Source: JANXQG01 sp963780045 (GTDB lineage: Bacteria > Planctomycetota > Planctomycetia > Pirellulales > Thermoguttaceae). Taken from it: a stretch of 64,000 nt of DNA. Both the position numbers and the translations under genes were made by a program. Under the pieces are notes generated by a model. That model was not told where the DNA came from and did not search any database. It saw nothing but the letters and a program-made list of their open reading frames with translations. The stretch lies in assembly GCA_963780045.1 (NCBI GenBank), contig CAVZZZ010000005.1, positions 806,001 to 870,000 on the forward strand, given 5' to 3'. Shown piece by piece: positions 9,051 to 21,262 of this stretch; position 1 is the first letter of the stretch, and every line of letters begins with the position of its first letter.

Positions 9051-12000
9051 TTACATTTTCAGGCCCGATTGGGTATCGCCCAAGCTTTCCTTCGCTGGGG
9101 CAGGCGCGGACTGGAGTCGCGAGTTCAGATTCGCCAGAGTCTTGGCGTCGATCGTCCAGATGGCGCTGTAATCGCCGTCGCGGACCTGGAAGGCGAACTT
9201 GTTGCCATCGGGGGACCAGGCGGGCATCGTGCAAGGACCGTCCACCACCTTCACCTTTCACCCGCTCGCCACATCGAGGAGCCACAGCCCGACGCGGTTT
9301 GTATCGCCGAAACCACCGAAGGCGATCTGCTTCCCGTCCGGCGACCACGACGCCTTCAGCCCAACCCACCCGTCCAGGGAGCAGCGTTTTACTGTCTTGC
9401 CGGTCTTGCAATTGATGACAGTCAGTCCGCCTGCGGCAAAAGAGGCTACAAGACTCCCGTCCGGTGACATCGTCGGATAAAACGACTGCATATCGCACAC
9501 GTCAGTTAACTGAGCCAGCGGCAAATCGGGTTCGATCACCATGATCTTCCTTCGAACTTGGGAGTAACAGTAAAGGGCCTTTCCGTCGCTGGACCAAGAA
9601 AGACCTTCGCCTTCGCAGAGTCTTTTCGGCTCGCCACCCGCGGGCGAGACAAGCCAGGTCTCTTCCAGGCCACCCGCTGGAACTCGCACGAAGGCGATCC
9701 ATCGCCCAACTCCCGGCTGCCACACCGGATTAAAGGCGTCGTCCACGCAATCAAAAGCCTGACCGCTGGCGAGATCCAGAATCCGTAAAGCGGCCATCCC
9801 AGGCTTGCTCAAGGCGAAGGCGATGCGCGCTCCATCGGGAGACCAACTCCAGCCGCCGATGGCATCGACCAGCTTCTTTGAACCGGGTAGCTGGTCGGCG
9901 ATCGGCACAGTCCTTCTTTCTTCCTCGTCCGGGCCGCTGGTCGCGTCCCAAACCTTGAGCGTTCCATCCCAACTACCACTGACGATTCGTTTCCCGTCCG
10001 GGCTAAAGGCAACGCTACTCACGTAGCCGGTGTGCCCCTCGAGCGTGAGCGTTTCCTGGCCGCTGGTCGCGTCCCACACCTTCAATGTCATGTCTTTGCC
10101 GCCGCTGGCGATCCGTTTCCCGTCCGGGCTGAAGGCCACGCTATTCACGTCATTGTGCCCCCATAGAGTGAGCATCTCCCGACCAGTGATCGCGTCCCAA
10201 ACTCTCAGTGTGTTGTCACCGCAGCCGCTGACGATTCGCTTCCCGTCCGGGCTGAAGGCCACGCTGCAAACAGAACCGCGATGCCCCCGGAGCGTAAGCA
10301 TTTCGTGGCCACTCGTCGCGTTCCAAACCCTCAGCGTCTCGTCTTCAATGCCACCAGCGATCCACTTTCCGTCTGGGCTGAAGGCCACGTTTAACACTTT
10401 GGCTGGACTGTAAACGTCTTCGCGAGTGCTCCGGCTATCGTCCGACAAGTGGGTCACGTTCAACACGCTGTTGGTATGCACCTTGATCTCGAGCGTATTT
10501 TGACCGCTCGCCGCGTCCCAAATCTTGAGCGTTTTGTCATCGCTACCGCTGACGATCCGCTTTCCATCCGGGCTGTAGGCCACGCTCGTCACCTTATCGG
10601 TATGCCCCGCGAGCGTGAGCTTTTCTTGGCCGCTCTCTGCATACCAGACCTTCAGGGTTTTGTCATCGCTACCGCTGACGATCCGCTTCCCGTCTGGACT
10701 AAAGGCGACGCTATTCACAGGCAGGGTATGTCCTTTAAGTGTGGTCGGTCCCTGGCTGCTCGCCACGTCCCAGAGCTTCAGTGTACCGCCCAAATTGCCG
10801 CTGACGATCCGCTTCCCATCCGGGCTGAAGGCCACGCACTCCACCGCGCTATCATGCCCCTGAAGCGTGAGCGTTTCCTGACCCAACGTCGCGTCCCAGA
10901 CTTTCAACGTCTGGTCCCAACTACCGCTGACGACCCGTTTGCCGTCCGGGCTAAAGGCCACACTAAGCACAGCCTCGATGTGCCCCTTTAGCGTGAGCGT
11001 TTCCTGGCCGCTTGTTGCGTCCCATACTTTCAGCGTATTGTCCTGGCCGCCACTGACGATCCGTTTCCCGTCGGGACTGAAGGCCACGCTATTCACTTGG
11101 CCGGCGGGTCCGTTGATCGCGAGAATTTCCTGGCCAGTCGTCGCGTCCCACACCTCCAATTTCTTGTAACAGCCACCAGTGACGATCCGTTTCCCATCCG
11201 GGCTGAAGGCCACGCTCGTCACGCCGCTGGAAAGGGGTATCGCGCTAAAGGGTGGGAGCTCCGCAATCGTGATCGCGCCACTTTAGCGTGAGCGTTTCCT
11301 GGCCGCTGGTCGCGTCCCAAACCTTCGGTGAATCGTTGAGATTACCACTGACAATCCGCGTCCCATCCGGGCTGAAGGCCACGCTACTTACCGTGCCGCG
11401 GTGCCCTCGGAGCGTGAGCCTTTCCTGGCCGCTTGTTGCATCCCATACCTTCAGCGTCTCATCAACGCTACCGCTGACGATCCGTTTCCCGTCGGGACTG
11501 AAGGCCACGCTCGTCACTGCGCCGGTGTGCCCGTTGAGCGTAAGCCTATTCTGGCCACTCGTTGCGTCCCAGACCTTCAGCGTCATGTCAAGGCTACCGC
11601 TGACGATCCGTTTCCCGTCGGGGCTGAAGGCCACGCTCGTCACTGCGCCGGTGTGCCCGTTGAGCGTAAGCCTATTCTGGCCACTCGTTGCGTCCCAGAC
11701 CTTCAGCGTCATGTCAAGGCTACCGCTGACGATCCGCTTCCCGTCCGGACTGAAGGCCACGCCTTGCACTGAAAGAGCGTGTCCCCTGAACGTTTGTTGG
11801 CTCTTGGTGAACAAGGTGTAGAGGTAGTTGTACTCCCAGCCCCGGAAGTCTTGGCGGGTGGCATTCAGATGTTTCCATGCCTGAGCAAATTTATTGGTTT
11901 CCCAATCCCGTTGCGCGGAGCCGATTTGACTGGCATATAAGAGCCACTCCGAGCGAAAAAGCTGTTTTTCGGCACGTTGTTTCTCCTCCTCGACCTTCGT

Positions 12001-13527
12001 TTTCTCGGCCTTAACCTGAATGAGCCGTTCACCTGCGAGCGTCTCCCCGGCCTCGGCACGGTGTTGTTGCTTCTCGGCCTCGATCCGCTTCGCCTCGGCG
12101 TCGATTTTGGCTCGCGCTTCCGAATCTCCGCGCCGTTGGGCAATCCGCCGCTGCTGCTCCGCTCGAATAAGGCCGAAGGTGGTTCCCGAAATGCCCGCCA
12201 GCAAGGCCAAGAACACCAGACCGGCCGCGATCACCTGAACCTTGTGCCGCCGCACGAATTTCCGTACTCTATATATAGTGCTGGGCGGACGGGCCTCCAC
12301 GATCTCGTCCGCAAGATCGCGCTGGACATCGCGGGCCAGGGCGTTGGCCGTCTCGTACCGCCGCGTGCGGTCCTTTTCCAGGGCCTTCAGCGCCACCCAG
12401 TCAAGCTCGCCCTGCACCAGCCGAGTGAGCCGGGCCGGTTCGATATTGCGATTCGCGGCGATGCTCGGCAGCGCCTCCGAACTGCTCAGCTTCGCGCTGG
12501 GTCGCAGAGGCTCCTCCTCGCGCACCATCCGCAGCGCTTCCAAGGCCGCGGCGCGCTTCACGGCGTCGCGGTCCAGCGGCGTGCCGCCCGTAAGCAGTTC
12601 GTAGAGCAACACGCCCAGCGCGAAGACGTCGCTGCGCGTGTCGATGTCCAGGTTGTTCGGGCTCGCCTGCTCGGGAGACATGTACAGCACGGTGCCCGGC
12701 TGCGCGCCAAACGCCGTGACCAGCGTCTTGTCGGTCAAGGCTTGCCCGGTCGCCTTGGCCAAGCCGAAGTCGATCACCTTGGGCACCGGGCGGTCGTCGT
12801 ACATCGCCACGAGCACGTTGGAGGGCTTGATGTCGCGATGGATGATCCCTTTCTGGTGCGCATGTTGGATCGCCTGGCAGACCGGCACAAAAAGTTCCAA
12901 CCGCTGCCGTAGCGTCAGTCGCCGCTCATCGCAGAAGCGGGTGATGGGGATGCCCTTGACCAACTCCATAACAAAAAAGGGCCGGCCGTTTTCCATCGCG
13001 CCGGCGTCTAGCACGCGGGCGATATTGGGGTGGTCCATCATCGCCAGGGCTTGCCGCTCCGCCTCGAAGCGGGCCAGGACCGTTCTGGAATCCATGCCCG
13101 GTATAATCACCTTCACGGCCACCAGGCGTTTGACCGGCGCCTCTTGCTGGGCCATGTACACCGACCCCATGCCGCCCTCGCCGATTTGTTCCAGCAGCTT
13201 ATAGCGGCCGGCGATGATCTGGCCGACTTGCGGTTCGGAATTCGGGTAATCTCGCGTCGCATCGGCCGGCGGTCCGCCTGGCAGTTGCTCAAGCGCTTCC
13301 ACGGCCCGGCGGAACTCGCTTTCGGCGATGAGATGGTCGTCCGCGGGCGAGTCTTCGCGATACGCTTCGGCCACAATGCGACGCAACTCATCGTCGGTTT
13401 CGAGCTTTGCCTCGCATTTCGGGCAGACCGCCACGTGGGCCTCCAGGTCCTCGGCCTCCGCCGTCGGGAGCCGGCCCTGGACATAGGCGGTCAATTGGTC
13501 GTTGCTGGGGCAGCCAGGTGTACTCAC
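9051..13527 (-). CDS. Ser/Thr receptor kinase with WD40 sensor domain (one frameshift, one in-frame stop)
   Basis: Third and last kinase of the array. Residues 31-38 hold a zinc-finger-like HVAVCPKC. The kinase domain follows: GEGGMG (116-121), K139, HRDIKPSN (230-237), DFG (253-255), SPEQ (284-287). A transmembrane helix spans about 430-452, then a charged coiled coil, then many WD40 repeats of the form SVAFSPDGKRIVSGS...LKVWDATSGQETLTL, then a TolB/WD-type end (SWSPDGKQIAFGG). The frame breaks near 11250, and an in-frame TGA at 9258-9260 cuts off the last 68 codons, which still read as propeller blade. Known family role: environmental sensing with phosphorylation of cytoplasmic partners, often paired with an ECF sigma factor. 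Confidence 0.88.
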
Positions 13528-13575
13528 GGGCGATTGCCTTATCTGCCAGCGACGTGGCGAGGGAATTATTCTGTT

Positions 13576-16500
13576 TCAGTTCTTTTTCGCGGGCGGATTT
13601 GCCAGCACGCGTCCGGCCAGCTCGGCCTGCCACTTCTTCACGTCGTCGGGCTTGTTTTTGGCCTTGGCGAGATCGACGAGGCCCTGGATCGCCAGCGACA
13701 TGCCGGCATCACGCGTGTTCCAGGGGATGGCCTTTTCGTTTTCCTTCAGTTCCCGATAGCCGGCCTCCAGCAGCGGCTCGGCCTCGGCGATCTTCTTTTG
13801 TCCCAACAACGCGGCGCCCAACGTGCAATTCGCCATTGCCACTCGCCACGGCGGCAATTGTTTTTTGGCCAGAAATCCCTTGCGGATCTCCACAACCTCG
13901 CGCAGCACGGGTTCGGCTTCGGCATAGCTCCCACCGCGAACCAGGATTTCGCCGAGCGTCGCCAGTTCCGCCGAGTACTCAAGCGAGTTCGCTCCGTGTT
14001 TTTTCTTCATGGCCGCCAGCCACTTTCGCTGCCAGGCCGCGGCCTTCGCGAACCGCCCTGCTTTGACGTAGGCACTTAGCGTGTAAACGATAATGTTGCG
14101 ACTATTGAGATGCACAAAGTCTTGCTTTTCCAGTGCGACACAGGCCCGCTCATAGTAGCTCAAAGCTTGCGGCAAGTCGCCCGAGCAGAGGTACGCCCCA
14201 GCCAGATTGTAAGTCGTATTGATTGTCGTCGGGTGGTGGTCGCCCAGCTTCGCGATGACCTTCTCCAGCAAGGGCTTGAGCACGTCGATCGCTTGCCGGT
14301 ACTTGCCGGCATACTCGTAGGCCGTGGCCAGATTGTTGAGCATGACGAAGGTTTCGGGGTGCTCGGCCCCTAAGACCTTCACGAATTCGCCGTGTGTCGG
14401 CTCCGCCAGTTCGATCGCTTTCGCGTAATTCCCCGCCAACATGTACGCCATCGCCAGATTGCCGAGCGCCACCAGTGTTTTGTAATGTTTTGCTCCGAAC
14501 TTCTTCACGCACATTTCGTAGGCTGGTCCGAGCAGTTCGATTGCTTGCTGGGGCTTGCCGGCGCAAGTACACCATGCCCAAATCGACGGCCGCCATGATG
14601 GCCTCCGGGTGCGCGGCCCCGAGTGCGTCTACGCGAGCTTTCCGCACCTGCTCGAGCAATTCGATCGCTCGCGGCGTATTATCCGCATACGCGTATGCCG
14701 TGGCCAGATTGTTGAGCAGGGTGAGTTTGCTACGCACGTTGGGCCACCCTTTCTTGACGCCGGCGTCATTCAATGGTTGGAGTATTTCGATGGCTTGCTG
14801 ATGCTTGCCGACGAGCAGATACGCCGTGGCCAGATTGTTCAGGGTAGTCAGGGTCGAAGGGTCGTCGGTCCCGAACTTCTTCGCCTCGATGTCGCGCAAA
14901 TCCTGGAGCATCTGCAGGGCTTTCGGATAGTTTCCGGCGTGAAGTTGTGCCAAGGCCAGGTTGCCCAGCGTGTCCAGGGTCTCGCGAGCATCGGCCCCGA
15001 AGTGGGTTTTCGCCAGGTCGGCGGCCCGGCTGAGCAGCGAAATCGCCGTCTGGTATTCCCCCACGCCAAAATACGCGTCGCCGACCGTTTTCAGCAACTC
15101 GGCTTGCAGCAGCGGCTGTTGGCCGAAATTCTGTTCGATCTTATCGGGGGCCAGCTCTAGCGCCGCGCGGTCCAGCAACTCGCGGACCGTCGGATTGAAT
15201 TTGGCCTTCTCCGACGACTGGCCGGCGCGGAGCAATTCGTCGGCCTGGGCCTCCGTGTCGGCTTGGCCCAGCAATTTGTGCTGCAAGAAGTCCCGCACCG
15301 CTTGGGCGATTTGCTTCTCGTCCTCGACCTTCTTCTTTTCGGCTACCACCTTCGCCTTCTCGGCTTCGACATCCTTGAGCCGCTTGCCCGCCAACTTTTC
15401 CCCGGCATCGGCCCGAATGAGGCCGAACGTCGTGCCCGCAATGCCCGCCAGCAGTGCGGCCAGCACCAGCCCGGCGGCAATCACTTGTATCTTGTGCCGC
15501 CGCACGAATTTCCGCAGCCGATACCCCGCGCTGGGCGGCCGCGCTTCCACGACCTCGTCCGCGAGGTACCGCTGCACGTCTCGCGCCAGCGCGTTGGCCG
15601 TCTCATAGCGCCGCGCGCGCTCCTTTTCCAGCGCCTTCAGCGCCACCCAGTCGAGCTCGCCCTGCACGAGCCGCGCGAGCCGGGCCGGCTCGATATTGCG
15701 GTTCGCGGCGATGCTCGGCAGGGCCTCCGAACTGCTCAGCTTCGCGCTGGGCCGCTGTGGCTCCTCCTCGCGCACCATCCGCAGCGCTTCCAAGGCCACG
15801 GCACGCTTCACGGCGTCGCGGTCCAGCGGCGTGCCGCCCGTGAGCAATTCATAGAGCAACACGCCCAGCGCGAAGACGTCGCTGCGCGTGTCGATGTCCA
15901 GGCTGTTCAGGCTCGCCTGCTCGGGAGACATGTACAGCACCGTGCCCGGCTGCGCGCCGAAGGCGGTGACCAGCGTCTTGTCGGTCAGCGCCTGTCCGGT
16001 CGCCTTGGCAAGGCCAAAGTCGATCACCTTGGGCACCGGCCGATCGTCGTACATCGTCACCAGCACGTTGGAGGGTTTGATGTCGCGATGGATGATTCCT
16101 TTCTGGTGCGCATGTTGGATCGCCTGACAGACCGGCACAAAAAGCTCCAGCCGCTGCCGCAGCGTCAGCCGCCGCTCGTCGCAGAAACGGGTGATGGGAA
16201 TCCCCTTGACCAGCTCCATAACAAAAAAGGGCCGGCCGGTCTCCATGGCGCCGGCATCCAGCACGCGGGCGATATTGGGGTGGTCCATCATCGCCAGGGC
16301 CTGCCGTTCGGCCTCGAAGCGCGCCAGCACCGTCCTGGAATCCATGCCCGGTAGAATCACCTTCACGGCCACCAGGCGTTTGACCGGCGCCTCTTGCTGG
16401 GCCATGTAGACCGACCCCATGCCGCCCTCGCCGATTTTTTCCAGCAGCTTGTAGCGGCCGGCGATGATCTGGCCGATCCGCGGCTCGGAATTTGGGTAAT

Positions 16501-16783
16501 CTCGCGTCGATTCGGCCGGCGGCGATCCGCCGGGCAGTTGTTGGACCGCTTCCACGGCATGGTGGAACTCGCGTTCGGCGATGATCTGGTCTTCCTCGAG
16601 CGGGCCCTGGCGATAGGCGTCGGCCACGACGCGGCCCAAGTCGTCCGCCGATCTCGATACGTTTGCTTCGCATTGCGGGCAGACCGCCACGTGGGCCTCC
16701 AGGGCCTCGGCCTCCGCCGTCGAGAGCCGGCCCTGCAGATAGGCGGTCAATTGGTCGTTGCTGGGGCAGTCTGATACATTCAC
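13576..16783 (-). CDS. Ser/Thr receptor kinase with TPR sensor domain (one frameshift)
   Basis: Second kinase of the array. The first ~430 residues are almost identical to the WD40 kinase downstream: zinc-finger-like HVAVCPQC, kinase motifs GEGGMG, AVKV, HRDIKPSN, DFGLA, SPEQ, and a transmembrane helix QVIAAGLVLAALLAGIAG. After the helix comes a coiled coil (EKAKVVAEKKKVEDEK) and tandem kinesin-light-chain-like TPRs (TLDTLGNLALAQLHAGNYPKAL and similar). The frame breaks near 14565; the remaining TPRs continue in the next frame to ANPPAKKN and stop at 13576. The gap to the next kinase gene is 48 bp, the same as the gap upstream, which fits recent tandem duplication and co-transcription. Confidence 0.88.
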
Positions 16784-16831
16784 GGGCGATTGCCTTTTCT
16801 GCCAGCGACGCGGGAGGGGAGATAAATTGGT

Positions 16832-19800
16832 TCAGTTCTTTTTCGCGGGCGGATTTGCCAGCACGCGTCCGGCCAGCTCGGCCTGCCACTTCTTCACATC
16901 GTCGGGCTTGTTTTTGGCCTTGGCGAGGTCGAGGAGCCGCTGGATCGCTTCGGTCAGGCGCCGCGCGAACCGCTTCCGGAATGGCCTTTTCATTCTGCTT
17001 GAGGCCCTCGTAGCCGGCGATCAGGAGCGGTTCTGCCTCGGCGATCTTCTTTTGTCCCAATAATGCGCCGCCGAGCATGGACTTGGTGGTGAACGTCGTC
17101 CAAAAGTCAGGTTGGGCCTTCTGGCGGACCACCAGGGCCTCGCGCAGCAGCGGTTCCGCCTCCACAAAGGCGTTGACCCGCAGCAATGACAGGCCCAGCG
17201 GCACCAGCTCCGCGGCCAGCGGGAGACTATCCTTTGGCAGCTGGCTTCGCGCGCCGGCAATCAACTCTTTCGTTAGCGAGGTGATCTTTTCCCGCTTGCC
17301 CGCCCGAGCGTAGCATTCGAGCAATGCTCGGCCTGTCGTGCGCAAAGACGGTATTCGGCTTGACGCACGATAGGCTTCTTCCAGAAGCGGCAGGGCCTCG
17401 GCGAGCCGGCCGGCATCCATGTAGATCACGCCCAGTTTTGACATGATCAGAAGCGTTTTGGGGTCCTGGCGGCCGAATCTGGCTTCACCAAGCCTGAATG
17501 CCTCTTCGCACGTCGCTATCGACTTGTCGAGTTTTCCGGCATCCTGGTAAGCCGTGGCGAGGTTGCTCATGGCCTGTGGCAGGCTAGGATGCGGCGGGTC
17601 CGTCGCTCTCATCAGCTTGACCATTTCCTCGAACAGCGGCAGGGCGAGGTCCAGCTTGCCGGCGAACTGGTACGCTCTGGCGAGGTTGTTCTCACTGGTC
17701 AACGTGTCGGGATGGCCGGGGCCGAGCGTCGTCTTCCGAAGCTCGAAGGTTTCCTTCGTGAGCGGCAGCGCGAGGTCCGGTTTTCCGGCAGTATGGTATG
17801 CCGCGGCGAGGTTGTTCATGGCCGTCAGCGTGTCGGGATGGTGGGGGGGAAGTATCGCCTTCATCAGGCTGACCGCTTCCTCCAAGAGCGGCAGGGCGAG
17901 GACCAGCTTGCCGGCATCAACGTAAGCTGAAGCAAGGTTGTTCATGGTCTTCAGCGTTTCGGGATGCTTGGTCCCATACGTCTGCCTCATTAGCGCAAGC
18001 GTTTCCTCATAAAGCGGCAGGGCCAGGTCCAGCTTGCCGGCCGTTTGGTACGCCTCGGCGAGGTTGTTCATGCTCGACAGCGTTAAGGGATTCTGCGCCG
18101 AGCTTTACTTTGCGCAGCTTGAGCACCTCTTTGTAGAGCGGCAGCGCGAAGTCCAGCTTGCCGACAGCTTCATACGTCAAGGCGAGACTGTTCATGACCG
18201 TCAGCGTGTCGGCATGGTCGCTGCCGTCCTTCGCCTTGAATATCTTGTACGTTTCCTCCAAAAGCGGCAGCGCGAGGTCGAGCTTGCCGGCATATAGGTA
18301 CGTGCAGCCGAGGTCGTTCATGCTCGACAGAGTCTCGGTGTCGTCGAGGCCGAGTTCCTTGCGGCTCGAGGTCACTGAGCGCTGCAGGAAAGATATCGCT
18401 CGATCGTAATTGCCGATTCCGAAATACGTTGCGCCGACCGTACGCAGGATTTCCACCTGGACCCGCGGTTGGTTCGGGAAGATCGCGTCGATTCTTTGCG
18501 GGACAAGTTCCACGGCGGCCCGGTCAAGCAACTCGCGAATCGTCACGTTCCGATTCGCTTCGGCCACTTGCCCGCCGGTGCGCAGCAGGTTGTCGGCCTG
18601 CTGCCGGACGTCGGCTTGCCCAAGCAGCTTGTTCTGCAGGAAGTCCTGCACCGCCTGCGCGACTTGCCTCTCGGCTTCGACTTTCGCTTTCTCGGCTTCG
18701 ACATCCTTGAGCCGCTTGCCCGCCAACTTCTCCCCGGCGTCGGCCCGAATAAGACCGATCGTGGTACCGGCGATGCCAGCCAAAAGCACGGCGAGCACTA
18801 GCCCGGCGGCAATCACCTGGCCCTTGTGCCGACGCACGAATTTCCGCAGCCGATACCCAGCGCCTGGGCGGCCGGGCTTCCACAATCTCGTCCGACAAAT
18901 ATCGCTGCACGTCGCGGGCCAGGGCGTTGGCCGTTTCGTAGCGCCGCGTGCGGTCCTTTTCCAGCGCCTTCAGCGCCACCCAGTCGAGCTCGCCTTGCAC
19001 CAGCCGCGCGAGCCTTGCCGGATCGATGTTCCGATTCGCGGCGATGCTCGGCAGGGCTTCCGAACTGCTCAGCTTCGCGCTGGGTAGCGGAGGCTCCTCC
19101 TCGCGCACCATCCGCAGCGCTTCCAAGGCCGCGGCGCGCTTCACCGCGTCGCGGTCCAGCGGCGTGCCGCCCGTAAGCAGTTCGTAGAGCAACACGCCCA
19201 GCGCGAAGACGTCGCTGCGCGTGTCGATGTCCAGGTTGTTCGGGCTGGCCTGCTCGGGAGACATGTACAGCACGGTGCCCGGCTGCGCCAAACGCGGTGA
19301 CCAGCGTCTTGTCGGTCAGCGCTTGCCCGGTCGCCTTGGCAAGGCCAAAGTCAATCACCTTGGGCACCGGACGGTCGTCGTACATCGCCACCAAGACGTT
19401 GGAGGGTTTGATGTCGCGATGGATAATTCCTTTCTGGTGCGCATGTTGGATCGCCTGGCAGACCGGCACAAACAGTTCCAACCGCTGCCGTAGCGTTAGT
19501 CGCCGCTCATCGCAGAAGCGGGTGATAGGAACCCCCTTGACCAGCTCCATGACGAAGAACGGCCGGCCGTTTTCCATCGCGCCGGCGTCCAGCACGCGGG
19601 CGATATTGGGGTGGTCCATCATCGCCAGGGCTTGCCGCTCCGCCTCGAAGCGGGCCAAAACGGCCTTTGAATCCATCCCGGCTATGATGACCTTCAAGGC
19701 GACGAGCCGCTTGACCGGCTCGGTCTGCTGGGCCATGTAGACCGCGCCCATGCCGCCTTCGCCGATTTGTTCCAGCAGCTTGTAGCGGCCGGCGATGACC

Positions 19801-20108
19801 TGGCCGATCCGCGGCTCGGAATTTGGGTAATCTCGCGTCGCATCGGCCGGCGATCCGCCGGGCAATTGCTGGACCGCTTCCACGGCCTGGCGGAACTCGC
19901 TTTCGGCCACGATCTGGTCCTCCGCGAGCGGGCCTTGGCGATAGGCCTCGGCCACTACGCGACCCAAGTCATCCGCCGTTTCAAGACGTTTTTCACATTG
20001 CGGGCAGACCGCCACGTGGGCCTCCAGGGCCTCCGCCTCCGTCATCGAGAGCCGGCCTTGGAGATAAGCGGTCAACTGGTCGTCGCTGGGGCAACCCGGC
20101 GTACTCAC
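16832..20108 (-). CDS. Ser/Thr receptor kinase with TPR sensor domain (four frameshifts)
   Basis: First kinase after the sigma factor. Four overlapping frames assemble into one kinase-TPR protein. From 20108: HVAVCPQC, GEGGMG, HRDIKPSN and DFGLA; break near 19290, where 2 bp are missing relative to the sister genes. Then SPEQ and the kinase C-lobe; break near 18870. Then the transmembrane helix, coiled coil and first TPRs; break near 18090. Then a long series of TPRs of the form NNLAxAYxxAGKLDLALPLxEE; break near 16985; end at 16832 with the same LANPPAKKN tail as the next gene. The activation-segment and lobe motifs are all present, so an active enzyme is likely if the breaks are assembly errors. 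Confidence 0.85.
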
Positions 20109-20150
20109 AACTTATGTCGCTTTCGATTTGGACAGGTTCACCATGTAGAC

Positions 20151-20189
20151 GCGGCGTCCCGCCGCATTGTTTAAGCGGCGGGACGCCGC
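20151..20189. repeat. Perfect 15-bp hairpin GCGGCGTCCCGCCGC
   Basis: Arms 20151-20165 and 20175-20189 with a 9-nt loop (ATTGTTTAA), between the sigma factor and the first kinase gene. It has no T-tract, so attenuation or mRNA stabilisation inside the operon is more likely than simple termination; it may also be a dispersed REP-like unit. Confidence 0.8.
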
Positions 20190-20296
20190 TTCTCCGGGCC
20201 GGCATCCGGTTTTCGGATAGGTTCTAAACGAACTGCGTAGTGCCCCGTCTATAGACAAGATCGCGAATGCGTCACCGCAGTTTGCGGCGGCGCCGA

Positions 20297-20932
20297 CTAC
20301 GGGCTGCCGCCGCCCAATTCCTCCCGCAACCGCCGCAGGACCTTGTATTTTGCCTGCCGCACGGCCGCGGCGGTCATTCCCAGATCGCCGGCCACTTCCG
20401 CCGTAGGGCGTTCCTGAAGCACGGAAAGTTGAAATGTCCGCCAGGTTGCCGGCTCGAAATCGGCGCGGACCGTTTCCAATGCTCGGTCCAGCATTTGCCG
20501 CACGCGCTGCTGCTCGTTCCCACTTCCACTCCCTGTAGCGCTCCCATTCGAAGAATCTGCCGGCGCGGCGAGCCCGTCCAGGGCGTATTGCGGTCCTGCG
20601 GCAACGCCACGAGCGGAGCGGGCGCGGAAACTGTCGGCGATCTTGTTGCGGGCAATGATGCGCAGCCAACCGCGAAAGGATTGCCCCTTCCGGTCGTGGG
20701 CAAAGCCGTTGCGTCCCTGCCAGACGGCAAGAAAGACCTCTTGCAGGACGTCAGCCGCGTCGCCGGGCGGCAGTCCGCCGTCGCGGCACCAGCCGTAAAC
20801 CAGCGGCGAATAAAGGGCAACCAGCCGCTTCCACGAAGCGCCGTCGCCCGTCTGCGCGCCCCGAACTAAACCGATTGACGTGGAAAAGCTCGGGCCGAGG
20901 AATTCGGGTTCAACAGCCATAATTCTGTCCAT
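20297..20932 (-). CDS. ECF-type RNA polymerase sigma factor
   Basis: A 211-residue sigma factor. Region 2 runs from WKRLVALYSPLVYGWCRDGGLPPGDAADVLQEVFLAVW through FRGWLRIIARNKIADSFR. A Ser/Gly-rich linker (about residues 120-135) separates it from region 4 (ERPTAEVAGDLGMTAAAVRQAKYKVLRRLREEL). Planctomycetes have ECF groups genetically linked to Ser/Thr kinases, and here three kinase genes follow on the same strand after 188 bp. The inference is that kinase signalling controls this sigma factor, perhaps by phosphorylation, since no classical anti-sigma gene is adjacent. Two in-frame ATGs (20932 and 20920) could start it. Confidence 0.93.
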   Translation of the reverse strand: MDRIMAVEPEFLGPSFSTSIGLVRGAQTGDGASWKRLVALYSPLVYGWCRDGGLPPGDAADVLQEVFLAVWQGRNGFAHDRKGQSFRGWLRIIARNKIADSFRARSARGVAAGPQYALDGLAAPADSSNGSATGSGSGNEQQRVRQMLDRALETVRADFEPATWRTFQLSVLQERPTAEVAGDLGMTAAAVRQAKYKVLRRLREELGGGSP

Positions 20933-21262
20933 AAGATGTACTCACAAAGTTGCAGCATGCTCGGAATAGCGGTGGACGAGTTACGCACGAAATGAGGATT
21001 CATGCGGGGGAATTGTACGGCCGGCGCGCCGCAGGTCAATTGTTATGGTTTTGTTCGGCGGAATTTTCGCCACGCCACTGACCTTGCGCTACTTGGCAAA
21101 GTGATACGTAAGATGAACCCCAGCAGACACTTAGGTAGGATCGAGGCGACGCCGAATACCCGGCCAAAAAAAGTGCTGTGACGCGACCCCGATCTTGCTT
21201 CTATCGAGCCGAAAATCGTCGACTCGACTACACGCAGGTGGAATCGCCAATAGGGGGGAACC
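20933..21262. other. Divergent spacer, no gene seen
   Basis: A 330-bp region between the divergent sigma factor and the first PEP-CTERM gene. It should hold both promoters, but I could not pick convincing -35/-10 pairs. A purine-rich AGGGGGGAA lies just before the ATG at 21263 and could serve as ribosome site. Confidence 0.4.

Noticed and set aside
10449..11772. Plus-strand repeat-containing open frames in the WD40 region
   Set aside because: They are the antisense of the WD40 repeats; their regularity comes from the real gene.
20151..20189. Intrinsic terminator between sigma factor and kinases
   Set aside because: The hairpin is strong but no T-tract follows on the transcribed strand, so termination is not supported.
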